From contig NZ_JADMUH010000009.1 in assembly GCF_015546995.1 (NCBI RefSeq), positions 1-64,000 of the forward strand: a stretch of DNA of 64,000 nt, written 5' to 3'. The translations under genes and the position numbers were made by a program. Of this stretch, positions 21,006-30,041 are shown one piece after another. The DNA is from Streptococcus infantis (GTDB lineage: Bacteria; Bacillota; Bacilli; Lactobacillales; Streptococcaceae). Under the pieces are notes generated by a model. It searched no databases. It was not told where the DNA came from and was given only the letters and a program-made list of their open reading frames with translations. Position 1 is the first letter of the stretch. The number at the start of each line of letters is the position of its first letter.

Positions 21006-22112
21006 TTAAATAATTGCTTTTCGTGTGACGACTGCGACGCCTTCTGGTGCCCAGACGGCGACTTTGGCAGTTCCTGTTACACGGAGCCAGCCTAGTCCTG
21101 AGATAACGAGGTCTGTCTTATCCTTGATAGTAAAGACATGTTGGACCAGTTTTGGAAAGTCTTCTTTTTCTTTGCTATTTGGTGGTGTTAGGAGGGTTCC
21201 AAGGTGCTTATCGTAAAAGTCACTCGCTCCTTCAAGCTTGGTACGATGAAGTTTGAGTTCATTGTCAAAGAAAGCTGTGAAACCTTGCTTTTTTCCTGCG
21301 ATGAAGTCAAAGCGTCCCAAGCCCCCTAAAAATAGAGTTTGCTCTGGATTGAGCTGGTAGGTTTTAGGTTTGATTTCCTTTTTAGGACTGACATACTTGA
21401 GGTTTTTGGCCGTCAAGTAATGGGCTATCTGATGACGATGAATAATTCCCGGTGTATCATAGATATAAGAACCATCATCAAGTGGGATCTCAATCTTATC
21501 TAAGGTTGTCCCTGGGAAACGTGAAGTTGTGATGACGTTCTGGTCACCCGTAATCTCCTGGATAATAGCATTGATAAGAGTTGATTTCCCAACATTGGTA
21601 ACCCCAACTACATAGACGTCACGACCCTTACGATAGTGCTCAATTTTATCAATGACTTCCTTGATAGCATGCTTGTTTTGGGCTGAAGTCAGAACGACGT
21701 CAACAGGACGTAGGCCTTCTTCGTGGGCACGTTCCATCAGCCATTGACTAATCTTACCTGGTTTAACAGACTTAGGAAGGATGTCTTTTTTATTTCCAAC
21801 CAAGAGAACATCGTTGCCTGATACAAAACGAGGCAAGCCTGGGATAACAGAGCCATTAAAGTCAAAGATATCGATGACGTTCACTACTAAGGCATCACTG
21901 TCTCCCACCTCGTGCAAGAGTTTGAGAAAATCATCATCCGTCAGTTGCACATCTGTGATTTCATTGTAATGACGAAGACGGAAACAACGTTGGCAATAAA
22001 CTTCACCAGTTTCCAAACCTTTTTCGAGTGCTGACTGAGGTGTAAAGCCTAGACCGGTCTTATCTGTCGTCTGAATGGTTGCTCCACAACCAATACAGAG
22101 AATTTCTTCCAT
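21006..22112 (-). CDS. yqeH: Ribosome biogenesis GTPase YqeH
   Basis: Circularly permuted GTPase needed for 30S assembly. It has 368 aa. A zinc finger (CIGCG ... CQRCF, residues 5-42) comes first. The G motifs then appear in permuted order: the NKKD (G4) motif near residue 107 precedes the P-loop VGVTNVGKSTL (G1, near 170) and DTPG (G3, near 220). A C-terminal RNA-binding region follows. It is translated right after yqeG (2-nt gap). Confidence 0.95.
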   Translation of the reverse strand: MEEILCIGCGATIQTTDKTGLGFTPQSALEKGLETGEVYCQRCFRLRHYNEITDVQLTDDDFLKLLHEVGDSDALVVNVIDIFDFNGSVIPGLPRFVSGNDVLLVGNKKDILPKSVKPGKISQWLMERAHEEGLRPVDVVLTSAQNKHAIKEVIDKIEHYRKGRDVYVVGVTNVGKSTLINAIIQEITGDQNVITTSRFPGTTLDKIEIPLDDGSYIYDTPGIIHRHQIAHYLTAKNLKYVSPKKEIKPKTYQLNPEQTLFLGGLGRFDFIAGKKQGFTAFFDNELKLHRTKLEGASDFYDKHLGTLLTPPNSKEKEDFPKLVQHVFTIKDKTDLVISGLGWLRVTGTAKVAVWAPEGVAVVTRKAII

Positions 22113-22114
22113 AG

Positions 22115-22642
22115 TTAGATTCCTTTTTTATATGTGATAGGCCCGTACTTCTCAGTGATTTGTTTCATAACACGGCGCTCACGAGCTCTGTTAATCTGTG
22201 TTTTGATTGAGTCATGCTGGACCAAGGGTTTGACCAAAATCGAACGAATCCCTGCTCGGTGAGCAGCTCGAATATCCGTCATGAGTTGATCCCCAACCAT
22301 GACCACTTCGTTTTTCTCATAGTGGAATTCTTTCATCGCTCGATCAATCCCGAAAGTGAAAGGCTTCAAAGCCCAGTAAACATAATCAATTCCAAATTTT
22401 TCAACTGCTCGTTGAACACGTTTCTTAGAATTGTTTGAGACTACGATAATGCGAATCCCTGCATCACGAAGGTCGTGCAACCATCGTTTCATCTCTGGAG
22501 TCCCGTCAGGGTTATTCCAAGCAATGAGAGTGTTATCTAAATCCACCAAAACAGCTTTTATTCCCTGTTTTTGCAGGCTTTCTACTGTCAAATCATAAAC
22601 TGCTTCCACAGCAAAATCTGGCATGTAATTTTCAATCGCCAT
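22115..22642 (-). CDS. yqeG: HAD-family phosphatase YqeG (HAD IIIA)
   Basis: 175-aa HAD-superfamily phosphatase, substrate not known. Motif I is LVDLDNTLIAW (nucleophile Asp near 37), motif II VVSNNSK, and motif III/IV the Lys in WALKPF and MVGDQLMTDIRAA. It is always found beside yqeH in Firmicutes, hence a presumed role in ribosome assembly. An AAGGAG site precedes the ATG. Confidence 0.9.
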   Translation of the reverse strand: MAIENYMPDFAVEAVYDLTVESLQKQGIKAVLVDLDNTLIAWNNPDGTPEMKRWLHDLRDAGIRIIVVSNNSKKRVQRAVEKFGIDYVYWALKPFTFGIDRAMKEFHYEKNEVVMVGDQLMTDIRAAHRAGIRSILVKPLVQHDSIKTQINRARERRVMKQITEKYGPITYKKGI

Positions 22643-22658
22643 TCTGGCTCCTTCTCTT

Positions 22659-23567
22659 TTATTTCCTAGTAATTTTCTTCAGCCATTGAGATAAGGCTGC
22701 CCATAAAATCAAGCTAGCCATTAAGATATAAATCCAAGCATTTGGCTCTTCTGTAAATGGTAGAGGAACATTCATTCCGAAGAAACCTGTAATAACCGCA
22801 AGGACTGCTAGTAATACTGAGATAATGGTCAAAATTGTCAAACTGTCATTCAGGTTATTGTTTAGGATGTTGTTGTAAGAAGCTGAGAGTTGTTGCAAGA
22901 CTTGAGAAATCAAATCTGTCATTGACACCAACTGATGGGCTTCGATCATCGCATCGTCAAACTGCTCTCGTTCAACTTCATTAAATCTCCGATACAGAGC
23001 ATGACCTTGGATATGTTCCAATAGAAGTCGATTTTGTTTTGCCGCTGCTGTCAAGTATACCATACCAGTCTCCAAGTCAGAGAGAGCAAAGAGATTTTTC
23101 TTTGTTGTGGTTTGACGTAGCAAGGCACTAATTTCGTCCTTACTTTTATCCATTTCTTCAATGACAGGATAATAAGCGTTACTAATAATCTCTAAACCGG
23201 CAAAGAGAAATTTGTAAATAGAAAGGGACTCATGGCTATTCAGATAAGATAACATTTGATCAATGACATAAGCATTCTTATGGTTACTGATCGTAATCAT
23301 TCGTTTGTTTTCAACGATAAAAGTCATAGGAATAGCTTCATAGTATTCTTTGTCTTTCTCAAGGTCCAGAACATTATAGATAAAGGTCACAGTCCCATTT
23401 TCACGGTTATAGTCCATGTGGGCTCGTTCATTTCTATCCAGAGCATATTCGATGGTTTCCTTATCCAAACCATAGATTTCAGATAAATCTTCAAGATTTT
23501 TAATTTTTTCGATATCAAGATTTATCCAGGTACAACCATTTCCTAATTGTTTATCTAAAACCATCAT
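22659..23567 (-). CDS. corA: CorA-family magnesium/divalent cation transporter
   Basis: 302 aa. A large cytoplasmic N-terminal domain is followed by two C-terminal membrane helices. The GMN selectivity motif is present at the end of the first helix (ITGFFGMNVPLP, near residue 267). It forms a pentameric channel for Mg2+ or related ions. Two Met codons start the frame behind GAGGAG. An extended -10 (TATGGTATAATG) lies about 30 nt upstream, so corA probably heads the leftward operon through yqeG-yqeH. Confidence 0.92.
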   Translation of the reverse strand: MMVLDKQLGNGCTWINLDIEKIKNLEDLSEIYGLDKETIEYALDRNERAHMDYNRENGTVTFIYNVLDLEKDKEYYEAIPMTFIVENKRMITISNHKNAYVIDQMLSYLNSHESLSIYKFLFAGLEIISNAYYPVIEEMDKSKDEISALLRQTTTKKNLFALSDLETGMVYLTAAAKQNRLLLEHIQGHALYRRFNEVEREQFDDAMIEAHQLVSMTDLISQVLQQLSASYNNILNNNLNDSLTILTIISVLLAVLAVITGFFGMNVPLPFTEEPNAWIYILMASLILWAALSQWLKKITRK

Positions 23568-23621
23568 TTCTCCTCTGTCAAACTCCCTCCATTATACCAT
23601 AAATCAAGGGAAATTTCAGTT

Positions 23622-24182
23622 CTACTCTTCTCTTGAAAAATTGCTAACCACAGTGATATTACGGTTGGGGACAAAGTGAAGAGCCTGGTCTTCGCCTCTT
23701 AGTTGAGTAGTTCGAATTCCAACACTAACTACTTTCCCCGATACAGTAATAGGACCATTTGTCAAAACAACTTCATCTCCTACATCCAACTGGCGTTCAA
23801 AGAGAATAAAGAAACCATTGATAACATCTGATAAGAAGCCCTGCGCCCCCATACCAATTGCAACCCCGGCAATCCCAGCACCAGCTAGTAAACTTGATAC
23901 AGGAAGTCCTAGGATAGACAAAATGCAGTAGACTAAAAAGAAATAAAGAGTGTAATTAAAAATATTTTCAATCAATCTAGAAATTGTCTTTTGGCGCGCC
24001 TCATCTTTCTGGGAAAATTTTAAGGATGGTTTAACGACTCTTTTCACAACTTGATGGAGAATTATTTTAACGATATAAAAGACAATAAAAAGAAGGACTA
24101 GAGAGACTAATTTTGAAAACAACTCTTCTAGAATACTGCTGATATTTAACTTATCGATATAATTTTGAATAAATGTTGGCAT
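23622..24182 (-). CDS. Small-conductance mechanosensitive channel (MscS family)
   Basis: 186 aa. Two N-terminal hydrophobic segments lead to the pore helix SLLAGAGIAGVAIGMGAQGFLSDVI, typical of MscS TM3, then a short beta domain (VGDEVVL...VGIRTTQLR). The C-terminal domain is truncated relative to E. coli MscS, as in many streptococci. I place the start at 24182 (MPTFIQNYI) because AAGGAG lies 8 nt upstream; the longer frame from 24218 would begin upstream of the TATAAT -10. Confidence 0.88.
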   Translation of the reverse strand: MPTFIQNYIDKLNISSILEELFSKLVSLVLLFIVFYIVKIILHQVVKRVVKPSLKFSQKDEARQKTISRLIENIFNYTLYFFLVYCILSILGLPVSSLLAGAGIAGVAIGMGAQGFLSDVINGFFILFERQLDVGDEVVLTNGPITVSGKVVSVGIRTTQLRGEDQALHFVPNRNITVVSNFSREE

Positions 24183-24187
24183 AGTAA

Positions 24188-24215
24188 GCTCCTTTCCTAA
24201 CATTATACCATAAAA
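24188..24215 (-). promoter_or_regulatory. mscS-type gene promoter and ribosome binding site
   Basis: An extended -10, TGG-TATAAT, followed by AGGAAAGGAG on the minus strand. Its position excludes the upstream in-frame ATG at 24218 as the translation start. Confidence 0.65.
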
Positions 24216-24272
24216 CAATATCTGAACCAGTTTGGTAAATATTCATTCTGCCTATACTATTATTAGATTCAC

Positions 24273-24301
24273 TTGATTTCAAAACATATTTATACTATAA
24301 T
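24273..24301 (+). promoter_or_regulatory. Promoter of the FUSC-type gene at 24412
   Basis: TTGATT (24273-24278), a 17-bp spacer and TATAAT (24296-24301), giving a leader of about 100 nt. Confidence 0.65.
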
Positions 24302-24411
24302 CAAACCACTACATGGAGAACAAATTATTTTCTCAATAACTCTCTTGGAATAGACCTTTCTACCATACCTACTACTATAACTTTAAAGCATTTATCTCAA
24401 GGAAGTATTCT

Positions 24412-25380
24412 ATGTCTATCACTCAACGTACTTTAAAACTAGTCCTAGCAACCTGTTTTGCCTGTTTACTAGCCTACTTTTTTGATTTGTCATCAGCTGT
24501 ATCAGCTGGTATCATTGCTATTTTGAGTCTCTCTGATACACGAAGAAGCACGATCAAACTAGCCCGCAATCGTCTTTTTTCAACTCTTCTAGCTCTCTTA
24601 GTTGGTGTTATTGCCTTTCAACTAACTGGTTATCATATTTGGAGCTTCGGACTTTATCTTGCTGTATATGTGCCTCTTGCCTATAAACTCGGTTGGGAAA
24701 TTGGAATCACTCCTAGTAGTGTTCTGGTTAGCCATCTCTTAATCCAAGAATCGACAGCACCAACACTTTTACTGAATGAGCTCTTACTCTTCCTAATCGG
24801 TACTGGCTTTGCGCTTCTGGTCAATCTCTATATGCCTTCACGTGAAAAAGAAATTCAACATTATCATACTCTTGTTGAAGAAAAACTCAGGGATGTTCTT
24901 CTACGGCTTTCTTACTATCTGAAAAGAGGAGATGGCCGTAATCAGGCTCAACTAGTCAACGAACTTGACCAACTACTTGAGGATGCTCTTAAGCTAGTTT
25001 ACCTCGATCACTCTGATCATCTCTTTCACCAGACAGATTATCATATTCACTACTTTGAGATGCGACAAAGACAAACGCGTATCTTAAGAAATATGGCTCA
25101 ACAGATTAACACATGCCAACTAGCCGCTAGTGAGAGTTTGATTGTCGCTCAGCTCTTTTCAAAAACAGCTCATCAATTGAGTCAAACAAATCCAGCCTAC
25201 AACTTATTGAATGATATCGAGAGCTACCTAGAGGTGTTTCGCAATCGATCTCTCCCTAAAACTAGAGAAGAGTTTGAGACACGGGCTACGCTTCTACAAC
25301 TCTTTCGCGAATTAGAACATTTTATCCAGATAAAAGTAGATTTCTACAACCGTTATTCTGACAATAATAGTGACAAATAA
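24412..25380 (+). CDS. Aromatic acid exporter family protein (FUSC/ArAE_1)
   Basis: 322 aa. Four or five hydrophobic segments fill the first 145 residues, with the family pattern SDTRRSTIKLARNRLFSTLLA. A cytoplasmic helical C-terminal domain follows (YHTLVEEKLRDVLLRL onward), typical of the ArAE_1/DUF939 architecture. Related proteins are thought to export aromatic carboxylates, but the substrate here is unknown. It is a single-gene unit with its own promoter and terminator. Confidence 0.8.
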   Translation: MSITQRTLKLVLATCFACLLAYFFDLSSAVSAGIIAILSLSDTRRSTIKLARNRLFSTLLALLVGVIAFQLTGYHIWSFGLYLAVYVPLAYKLGWEIGITPSSVLVSHLLIQESTAPTLLLNELLLFLIGTGFALLVNLYMPSREKEIQHYHTLVEEKLRDVLLRLSYYLKRGDGRNQAQLVNELDQLLEDALKLVYLDHSDHLFHQTDYHIHYFEMRQRQTRILRNMAQQINTCQLAASESLIVAQLFSKTAHQLSQTNPAYNLLNDIESYLEVFRNRSLPKTREEFETRATLLQLFRELEHFIQIKVDFYNRYSDNNSDK

Positions 25381-25420
25381 AAACTTCTATCGGCAACTTA
25401 GTTGCTAATAGAAGTTTTTT
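25381..25420. terminator. Terminator after the FUSC-type gene
   Basis: Long stem AACTTCTAT / ATAGAAGTT with an inner GCAAC / GTTGC hairpin, followed by TTTTTT on the plus strand. It lies between convergent genes. Confidence 0.85.
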
Positions 25421-25444
25421 CTTATTTTTAAATTCGAATTAATT

Positions 25445-25693
25445 TTAGTGCTTTTTTCGAATCGACATGAGACTGATATCTCTCAAACTAAAGTAAGTAA
25501 GAGCCAGCATTCCCAATGTAATAAAGATTTCTACTGGAAGTTGGAAAATCTGTAGGGCAGATAAGAGCAACAAGATTACGAGGGCAACAAGTCCAAAGAC
25601 TAATATTACAACATTGACCGTCCCCTTGATACTTTGAGGTGTCGCAAAGATATAGAGTAAGAGTAATAAAATCCCTATGATTAGATAGACCAT
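25445..25693 (-). CDS. DUF3165-type small membrane protein
   Basis: 82 aa, almost entirely hydrophobic with two or three helices and a basic C-terminus (SIRKKH). It resembles the streptococcal DUF3165 family of unknown function, usually found directly after typA. The start lies 19 nt downstream of the typA stop, so it is likely cotranscribed. Confidence 0.75.
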   Translation of the reverse strand: MVYLIIGILLLLLYIFATPQSIKGTVNVVILVFGLVALVILLLLSALQIFQLPVEIFITLGMLALTYFSLRDISLMSIRKKH

Positions 25694-25712
25694 CTTTATC
25701 TCTTTCTAGCTC

Positions 25713-27554
25713 TTATTCAGCTGATTTTTTCTTTTTATTTGCTTTTTCGCGCTCTGCCTTGTTAAGGATTTGTTTACGCAAACGAATCGATTCAGGCGTT
25801 ACTTCCATATACTCATCGTCGTTCAAGAACTCAAGTGATTCTTCAAGAGTCAAGATACGAGGAGTCTTGATAACCGCTGTTTGGTCTTTAGTAGCGGAAC
25901 GAACGTTAGTCATTTGTTTTGCTTTCGTGATATTAACAGTCAAGTCATTTTCACGAGAGTTTTCACCGATGATCATTCCTTCGTAAACCTCAGTACCTGG
26001 GTTAACAAAGATAGTACCACGTTCTTCGATAGACATGATAGAGTAAGTTGTAGCCTTACCAGCATCGATCGAAACAAGGGCACCACGGTGACGTCCACCA
26101 ATTTCACCCGGAATCAATGGCAAGTATTGGTCGAAGGTATGGTTCATAATCCCGTAACCACGAGTCATTGACAAGAACTCAGTTGAGTATCCAATCAAAC
26201 CACGCGCAGGAACTAGGAAGACCAAACGAGTTTGACCATTACCTGTTGCAATCATATCCAACATTTCACCCTTACGTTCAGAAAGGCTTTGGATAACAGA
26301 ACCTTGGTATTCTTCTGGTGTATCGATTTGCACGCGCTCAAATGGCTCACACTTCACACCATCGATTTCTTTGACGATAACTTCTGGACGAGATACTTGA
26401 AGCTCATAACCTTCACGACGCATAGTCTCGATGAGGATTGACAAGTGCAATTCCCCACGTCCTGAAACTGTCCATTTATCTGGTGAGTCTGTTGGATCTA
26501 CACGAAGAGATACGTCTGTTTGCAGCTCAGCTTGCAAACGTTCTTCAACCTTACGAGAAGTCACCCATTTACCTTCACGACCAGCAAATGGTGAGTTGTT
26601 AACCAAGAATGTCATTTGAAGAGTAGGTTCGTCGATATGAAGAACTGGAAGAGCTTCAACTGCATCTGTTGGAGTGATTGTTTCCCCAACGAAGATGTCT
26701 TCCATACCTGATACGGCAATCAAGTCACCAGCCTTAGCTTCTTGGATTTCACGACGTTCCAAACCAAAGAAACCAAAGAGTTTTGTAACACGGAAGTTCT
26801 TGATTGTACCATCAAGTTTAGAAAGAGTAACTTGGTCTCCGACCTTAACAGTACCACGGAAGACACGTCCGATACCGATACGACCAACGAAGTCATTGTA
26901 GTCAAGAAGAGACACTTGGAATTGAAGTGGCTCATCTGAGTTATCGATTGGAGCTGGAATGTGGTCAATAATGGTATCAAAGATTGGCGCCATAGTCTTT
27001 TCTTGGTCGGCTGGATCATCTGACAATGAAGATGTTCCGTTGATTGCTGAAGCATAGACTACTGGGAAGTCAAGCTGATCATCATCTGCACCAAGTTCGA
27101 TGAAAAGTTCCAAAACTTCATCTACTACTTCTGCTGGACGAGCTGATGGCTTATCGATTTTGTTAACTACAACGATCGGAACAAGATCTTGCTCCAAGGC
27201 TTTTTTCAAAACAAAACGAGTCTGAGGCATTGTTCCTTCGTAAGCATCTACGACCAAAACAACACCGTCAACCATTTTCATGATCCGCTCAACTTCTCCA
27301 CCGAAGTCCGCGTGTCCTGGTGTATCCATGATGTTGATACGAGTTCCGTTGTAGGCAACGGCTGTATTTTTCGCAAGGATGGTAATTCCACGCTCTTTTT
27401 CAATATCGTTTGAATCCATTGCACGCTCAGCTAATTCTGTACGCGCATCAAGAGTTTCAGATTGTTTTAATAATTCGTCAACGAGGGTTGTTTTACCGTG
27501 GTCGACGTGGGCGATAATCGCGATATTACGGATATCTTCTCTTAATTTTGTCAT
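25713..27554 (-). CDS. typA: Ribosome-associated GTPase TypA/BipA
   Basis: Translational GTPase that aids 50S assembly, especially under stress and cold. It has 613 aa. G motifs are [10 protein letters not shown], the T of [18 protein letters not shown] and [10 protein letters not shown], followed by EF-G-like domains II, III, V and the BipA-specific C-terminus. I start at ATG 27554 with AGAGGAA upstream; a TTG 21 nt earlier is in frame but lacks a site. An extended -10 TGGTATAAT lies shortly upstream. Confidence 0.95.
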   Translation of the reverse strand: MTKLREDIRNIAIIAHVDHGKTTLVDELLKQSETLDARTELAERAMDSNDIEKERGITILAKNTAVAYNGTRINIMDTPGHADFGGEVERIMKMVDGVVLVVDAYEGTMPQTRFVLKKALEQDLVPIVVVNKIDKPSARPAEVVDEVLELFIELGADDDQLDFPVVYASAINGTSSLSDDPADQEKTMAPIFDTIIDHIPAPIDNSDEPLQFQVSLLDYNDFVGRIGIGRVFRGTVKVGDQVTLSKLDGTIKNFRVTKLFGFFGLERREIQEAKAGDLIAVSGMEDIFVGETITPTDAVEALPVLHIDEPTLQMTFLVNNSPFAGREGKWVTSRKVEERLQAELQTDVSLRVDPTDSPDKWTVSGRGELHLSILIETMRREGYELQVSRPEVIVKEIDGVKCEPFERVQIDTPEEYQGSVIQSLSERKGEMLDMIATGNGQTRLVFLVPARGLIGYSTEFLSMTRGYGIMNHTFDQYLPLIPGEIGGRHRGALVSIDAGKATTYSIMSIEERGTIFVNPGTEVYEGMIIGENSRENDLTVNITKAKQMTNVRSATKDQTAVIKTPRILTLEESLEFLNDDEYMEVTPESIRLRKQILNKAEREKANKKKKSAE

Positions 27555-27715
27555 GATTTCCTCTGTTATATTCAAAAATTTATTTTCTAACTGAGCAATT
27601 ATACCACAATTTTAAGCAAATGACTTAACTCAAGTAAGTGTAAATGTTTTCAAAAGAAAATTCATGGCTTATCTTTTCTTTTCAAAAATCCTGACTTGTG
27701 ATAAGATAGGCTGGT

Positions 27716-28441
27716 ATGCGTTTAGATAATTTATTAGCCCAGGAAAAAATCAGTCGAAAAACCATGAAATTGGCTCTCCTAAAAAAAGAAATCTTAGTAG
27801 ATGGAGTCCCTGCTACTTCCCTTGCACAGAATGTTGATACGGGATTACAAGAGTTGATTTTTCAGGGTAGAAAAATCCAAGGATATGAGCACACCTATCT
27901 CATGCTTCACAAACCAAATGGTGTCGTGACAGCAAGCAAGGACAAGAAGCTCCCAACAGTTATGGACTTACTACCTCAACACCTCCAATCAGACCAACTC
28001 TATGCTATCGGTCGGCTAGATCGAGATACGACAGGGCTCCTCCTCTTAACAAACAATGGCCCTCTAGGTTTTCAACTTCTCCACCCTCAATATCATGTCG
28101 ATAAAACTTATCAAGTTGAGGTGAACGGCTTACTCATACCAGATCACATCCAGCAGTTCAAAAGTGGGATTGTCTTTCTTGATGGAACTATTTGTAAACC
28201 TGCTCAGCTTAAGATTCTATCTTCAAGTCCTAGTCTCAGCCGAGCCACCATCACCATCTCTGAAGGGAAATTTCATCAGGTCAAGAAAATGTTTCTCTCA
28301 GTTGGTGTCAAGGTCACTGCCCTCAAACGAGTTCAGTTCGGAGATTTTCTATTAGATCCTGACCTAGCAGAAGGTCAATACCGACACTTGAATAAAGAGG
28401 AATTGAAAAGCATTAAAAACTACTTAGAAAAAAGTGGATAA
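27716..28441 (+). CDS. rsuA: 16S rRNA pseudouridine-516 synthase RsuA
   Basis: 241 aa. An N-terminal S4 RNA-binding domain (MRLDNLLAQEKISRKTMK) is followed by the pseudouridine synthase domain, with catalytic Asp in GRLDRDTTGLLLLTN (near residue 103) and the FHQVKKMF motif. The ribosome binding site is weak. Its last codons and terminator are the left end of a unit repeated twice more downstream, where only relics of this C-terminus remain. Confidence 0.92.
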   Translation: MRLDNLLAQEKISRKTMKLALLKKEILVDGVPATSLAQNVDTGLQELIFQGRKIQGYEHTYLMLHKPNGVVTASKDKKLPTVMDLLPQHLQSDQLYAIGRLDRDTTGLLLLTNNGPLGFQLLHPQYHVDKTYQVEVNGLLIPDHIQQFKSGIVFLDGTICKPAQLKILSSSPSLSRATITISEGKFHQVKKMFLSVGVKVTALKRVQFGDFLLDPDLAEGQYRHLNKEELKSIKNYLEKSG

Positions 28442-28444
28442 AAC

Positions 28445-28471
28445 AAAAAAGCTTTAAAACTAAAGTTTTTT
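28445..28471. terminator. Terminator, repeat unit 1
   Basis: AAAAAAGCTTTA and TAAAGTTTTTT around a 4-nt loop, with one G-U pair, between convergent rsuA and the small gene at 28482. Confidence 0.75.
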
Positions 28472-28481
28472 AAAATCTTCT

Positions 28482-28715
28482 TTAGCGTATGAATAGCATG
28501 ACACCTAAAATAAAGTGAAGAACAGAAATTACAATACCTACGATATTGAGTGTTCGTTCTTTTTTATAGTCTAGTTCAGATTCTTTTTGAAGTGAGATAG
28601 CCAAAACTAGACCAACGATACCCAAAAACAGGCCTACGAATGGATTTAGTAATCCGAGGACAATAGATAGGATACCTGAAATGAGTGAGTGTTTTTTCTT
28701 TTGCTGCGCATTCAT
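28482..28715 (-). CDS. Small membrane protein, paralog 1 (DUF4190-like)
   Basis: 77 aa with a Lys-rich N-terminus (NAQQKKKHSL), a glycine-rich helix pair (GILSIVLGLLNPFVGLFLGIVG), a charged loop (QKESELDYKKER) and a C-terminal helix. It resembles DUF4190-type small membrane proteins. It is the most diverged of three tandem paralogs. A GGAG site and an extended -10 (TGGTATTAT) precede it. Function unknown. Confidence 0.75.
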   Translation of the reverse strand: MNAQQKKKHSLISGILSIVLGLLNPFVGLFLGIVGLVLAISLQKESELDYKKERTLNIVGIVISVLHFILGVMLFIR

Positions 28716-28868
28716 TTTATAAAAACTCCTTAATTTTGATACTCATTAATAATACCATAAAAATTGGATTTATTTATTTGGTAGCATTTTTGTACTATGT
28801 TAACCAATTTTTTGAAACAAGAAGAACTAGAAATGATTAAAATCCACTTAACGAAAAATAGATAAAAC

Positions 28869-28896
28869 AAAAAAGCTTTAAAACTAAAGCTTTTTT
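28869..28896. terminator. Terminator, repeat unit 2
   Basis: Perfect AAAAAAGCTTTA / TAAAGCTTTTTT with loop AAAC, placed after the rsuA-tail relic as in unit 1. Confidence 0.85.
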
Positions 28897-28899
28897 GTT

Positions 28900-29145
28900 T
28901 TAATGAATTCTCGAAAGTTGTGAGATAAGTACGATACAGATAAGTGCAGAAATCACAATCCCTAACACAATCCCTAAAATAGAGAGAATTTTTTCTGTCT
29001 TATAGTCTAGTCCAGACTCTTTTTGATGTGAATTAGCCAAGGCCAAACCAAAAATACCAAAAATAATACTTAACACTGGAAATCCAAAGGCAAATATGAT
29101 AGACAGGATACTCAAAACAAGTGATGCTTTTTTCTTTTCTTGCAT
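28900..29145 (-). CDS. Small membrane protein, paralog 2 (DUF4190-like)
   Basis: 81 aa. The N-terminus MQEKKKASLVL is identical to paralog 3. Two hydrophobic segments frame the loop ANSHQKESGLDYKTEKIL, and a longer C-terminal helix ends the protein. An AGGAG site and a TGGTATAAT -10 are conserved in the repeat unit. Function unknown; the triplication suggests dosage or diversification. Confidence 0.75.
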   Translation of the reverse strand: MQEKKKASLVLSILSIIFAFGFPVLSIIFGIFGLALANSHQKESGLDYKTEKILSILGIVLGIVISALICIVLISQLSRIH

Positions 29146-29299
29146 GCTCTAAAATCTCCTTAAACTTATTACGCATTCATTATACCATACAAACCGGATT
29201 TATCTATTAGGTAACAAGTTTTAGAACTATGAAAACCTGTCCCTGAGCCAGAAAGAATTAAAAATCATTAAAAACCACTTAACGAAAAGTGGATATAAT

Positions 29300-29327
29300 A
29301 AAAAAGCTTTAAACATAAAGCTTTTTT
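29300..29327. terminator. Terminator, repeat unit 3
   Basis: AAAAAAGCTTTA / TAAAGCTTTTTT with loop AACA, the third copy of the unit's terminator. Confidence 0.85.
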
Positions 29328-29335
29328 GTTTTTGA

Positions 29336-29563
29336 TTAGCCAAAAATCATTACGAGGGCTGCAATCCAGTTAAGTACAGAAATGACAATCCCTACGATAT
29401 TGAGAATTTTTTCTGTTTTATACACTAGTTCAGATTGTTTTTCGTGCGAATTAGCCAAAACAAGTCCAACGATACCCAAAATAAGACCTACGATTGGAGA
29501 TAACAAACCAAGGACGATAGATAGGATACCTAAAACAAGTGAGGCTTTTTTCTTTTCTTGCAT
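29336..29563 (-). CDS. Small membrane protein, paralog 3 (DUF4190-like)
   Basis: 75 aa, with the same layout as paralogs 1 and 2: KKK N-terminus, GILSIVLGLLSPIVGLILGIVG double helix, loop ANSHEKQSELVYKTEKIL, final helix. The -10 is TGATATAAT. Two hydrophobic hairpins with a conserved charged loop suggest the loop faces one side of the membrane. Function unknown. Confidence 0.75.
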   Translation of the reverse strand: MQEKKKASLVLGILSIVLGLLSPIVGLILGIVGLVLANSHEKQSELVYKTEKILNIVGIVISVLNWIAALVMIFG

Positions 29564-29655
29564 AATAAAAACTCCTTAAATTTAATACAAATTAATTATA
29601 TCACAAAAAGCTAAAACTTTATATTAAACATATGTGACAACTTTATTTCACATTG

Positions 29656-30036
29656 TTAGCTGGTCTTAACCTTCCCTGTCCAAGAATCCAATCCGTAAGA
29701 AAGGATATAAATTTCTGAGAAACCTTGTTTTTTCAAGAAAAGTGCTGCATTGGTTACACGTTGCGCACGTTGATTTTCATATAAAAGGACAGGTTTATCC
29801 TTGCGAAGAGCTGCAAGACTTGTCTTCAATTGATTTGAAGGAATATTACGAGCTCCAAGGATATGTTTTCTGTGGAAGTCAGCTGGCTCACGCAGGTCAA
29901 TTAGCTGACCTGTACGAATCAACGATTCAAACTCTGCATTGTCTACAATTTTTGCTGCACGGCGAATACGAAGATAGTTGTATCCCATCCATGCCAACAT
30001 CGCCACTACAAGTCCCCATAATACCCAAGTTACCAT
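29656..30036 (-). CDS. Membrane-anchored rhodanese-like protein lacking the active-site Cys
   Basis: 126 aa. One N-terminal membrane helix (about 3-22) is followed by a rhodanese domain with LIDLREPADFHRKHILGARNIP. At the position of the sulfur-carrying loop (normally a Cys followed by GxR) the sequence is LLYENQRAQR with no cysteine, and the whole protein has none. It is therefore unlikely to be a sulfurtransferase and may bind a partner or anion. It lies 5 nt after yqgQ. Confidence 0.85.
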   Translation of the reverse strand: MVTWVLWGLVVAMLAWMGYNYLRIRRAAKIVDNAEFESLIRTGQLIDLREPADFHRKHILGARNIPSNQLKTSLAALRKDKPVLLYENQRAQRVTNAALFLKKQGFSEIYILSYGLDSWTGKVKTS

Positions 30037-30041
30037 AATAT

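Larger units (their letters stand above)
28388..29640. repeat. Tandem triplication: rsuA tail, terminator and small membrane gene
   Basis: Three consecutive copies of a unit of about 425-430 bp. Copies start at 28388 (the real rsuA tail), 28813 and 29243. Each contains 17 codons matching the RsuA C-terminus, a hairpin AAAAAGCTTTA / TAAAG(C)TTTTTT, then a leftward gene for a small membrane protein with its promoter. Copy 2 keeps an in-frame stop; in copy 3 the stop codon has mutated to TAT. The tail relics in copies 2 and 3 resemble each other (HLTK) more than the functional rsuA end. Confidence 0.85.
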
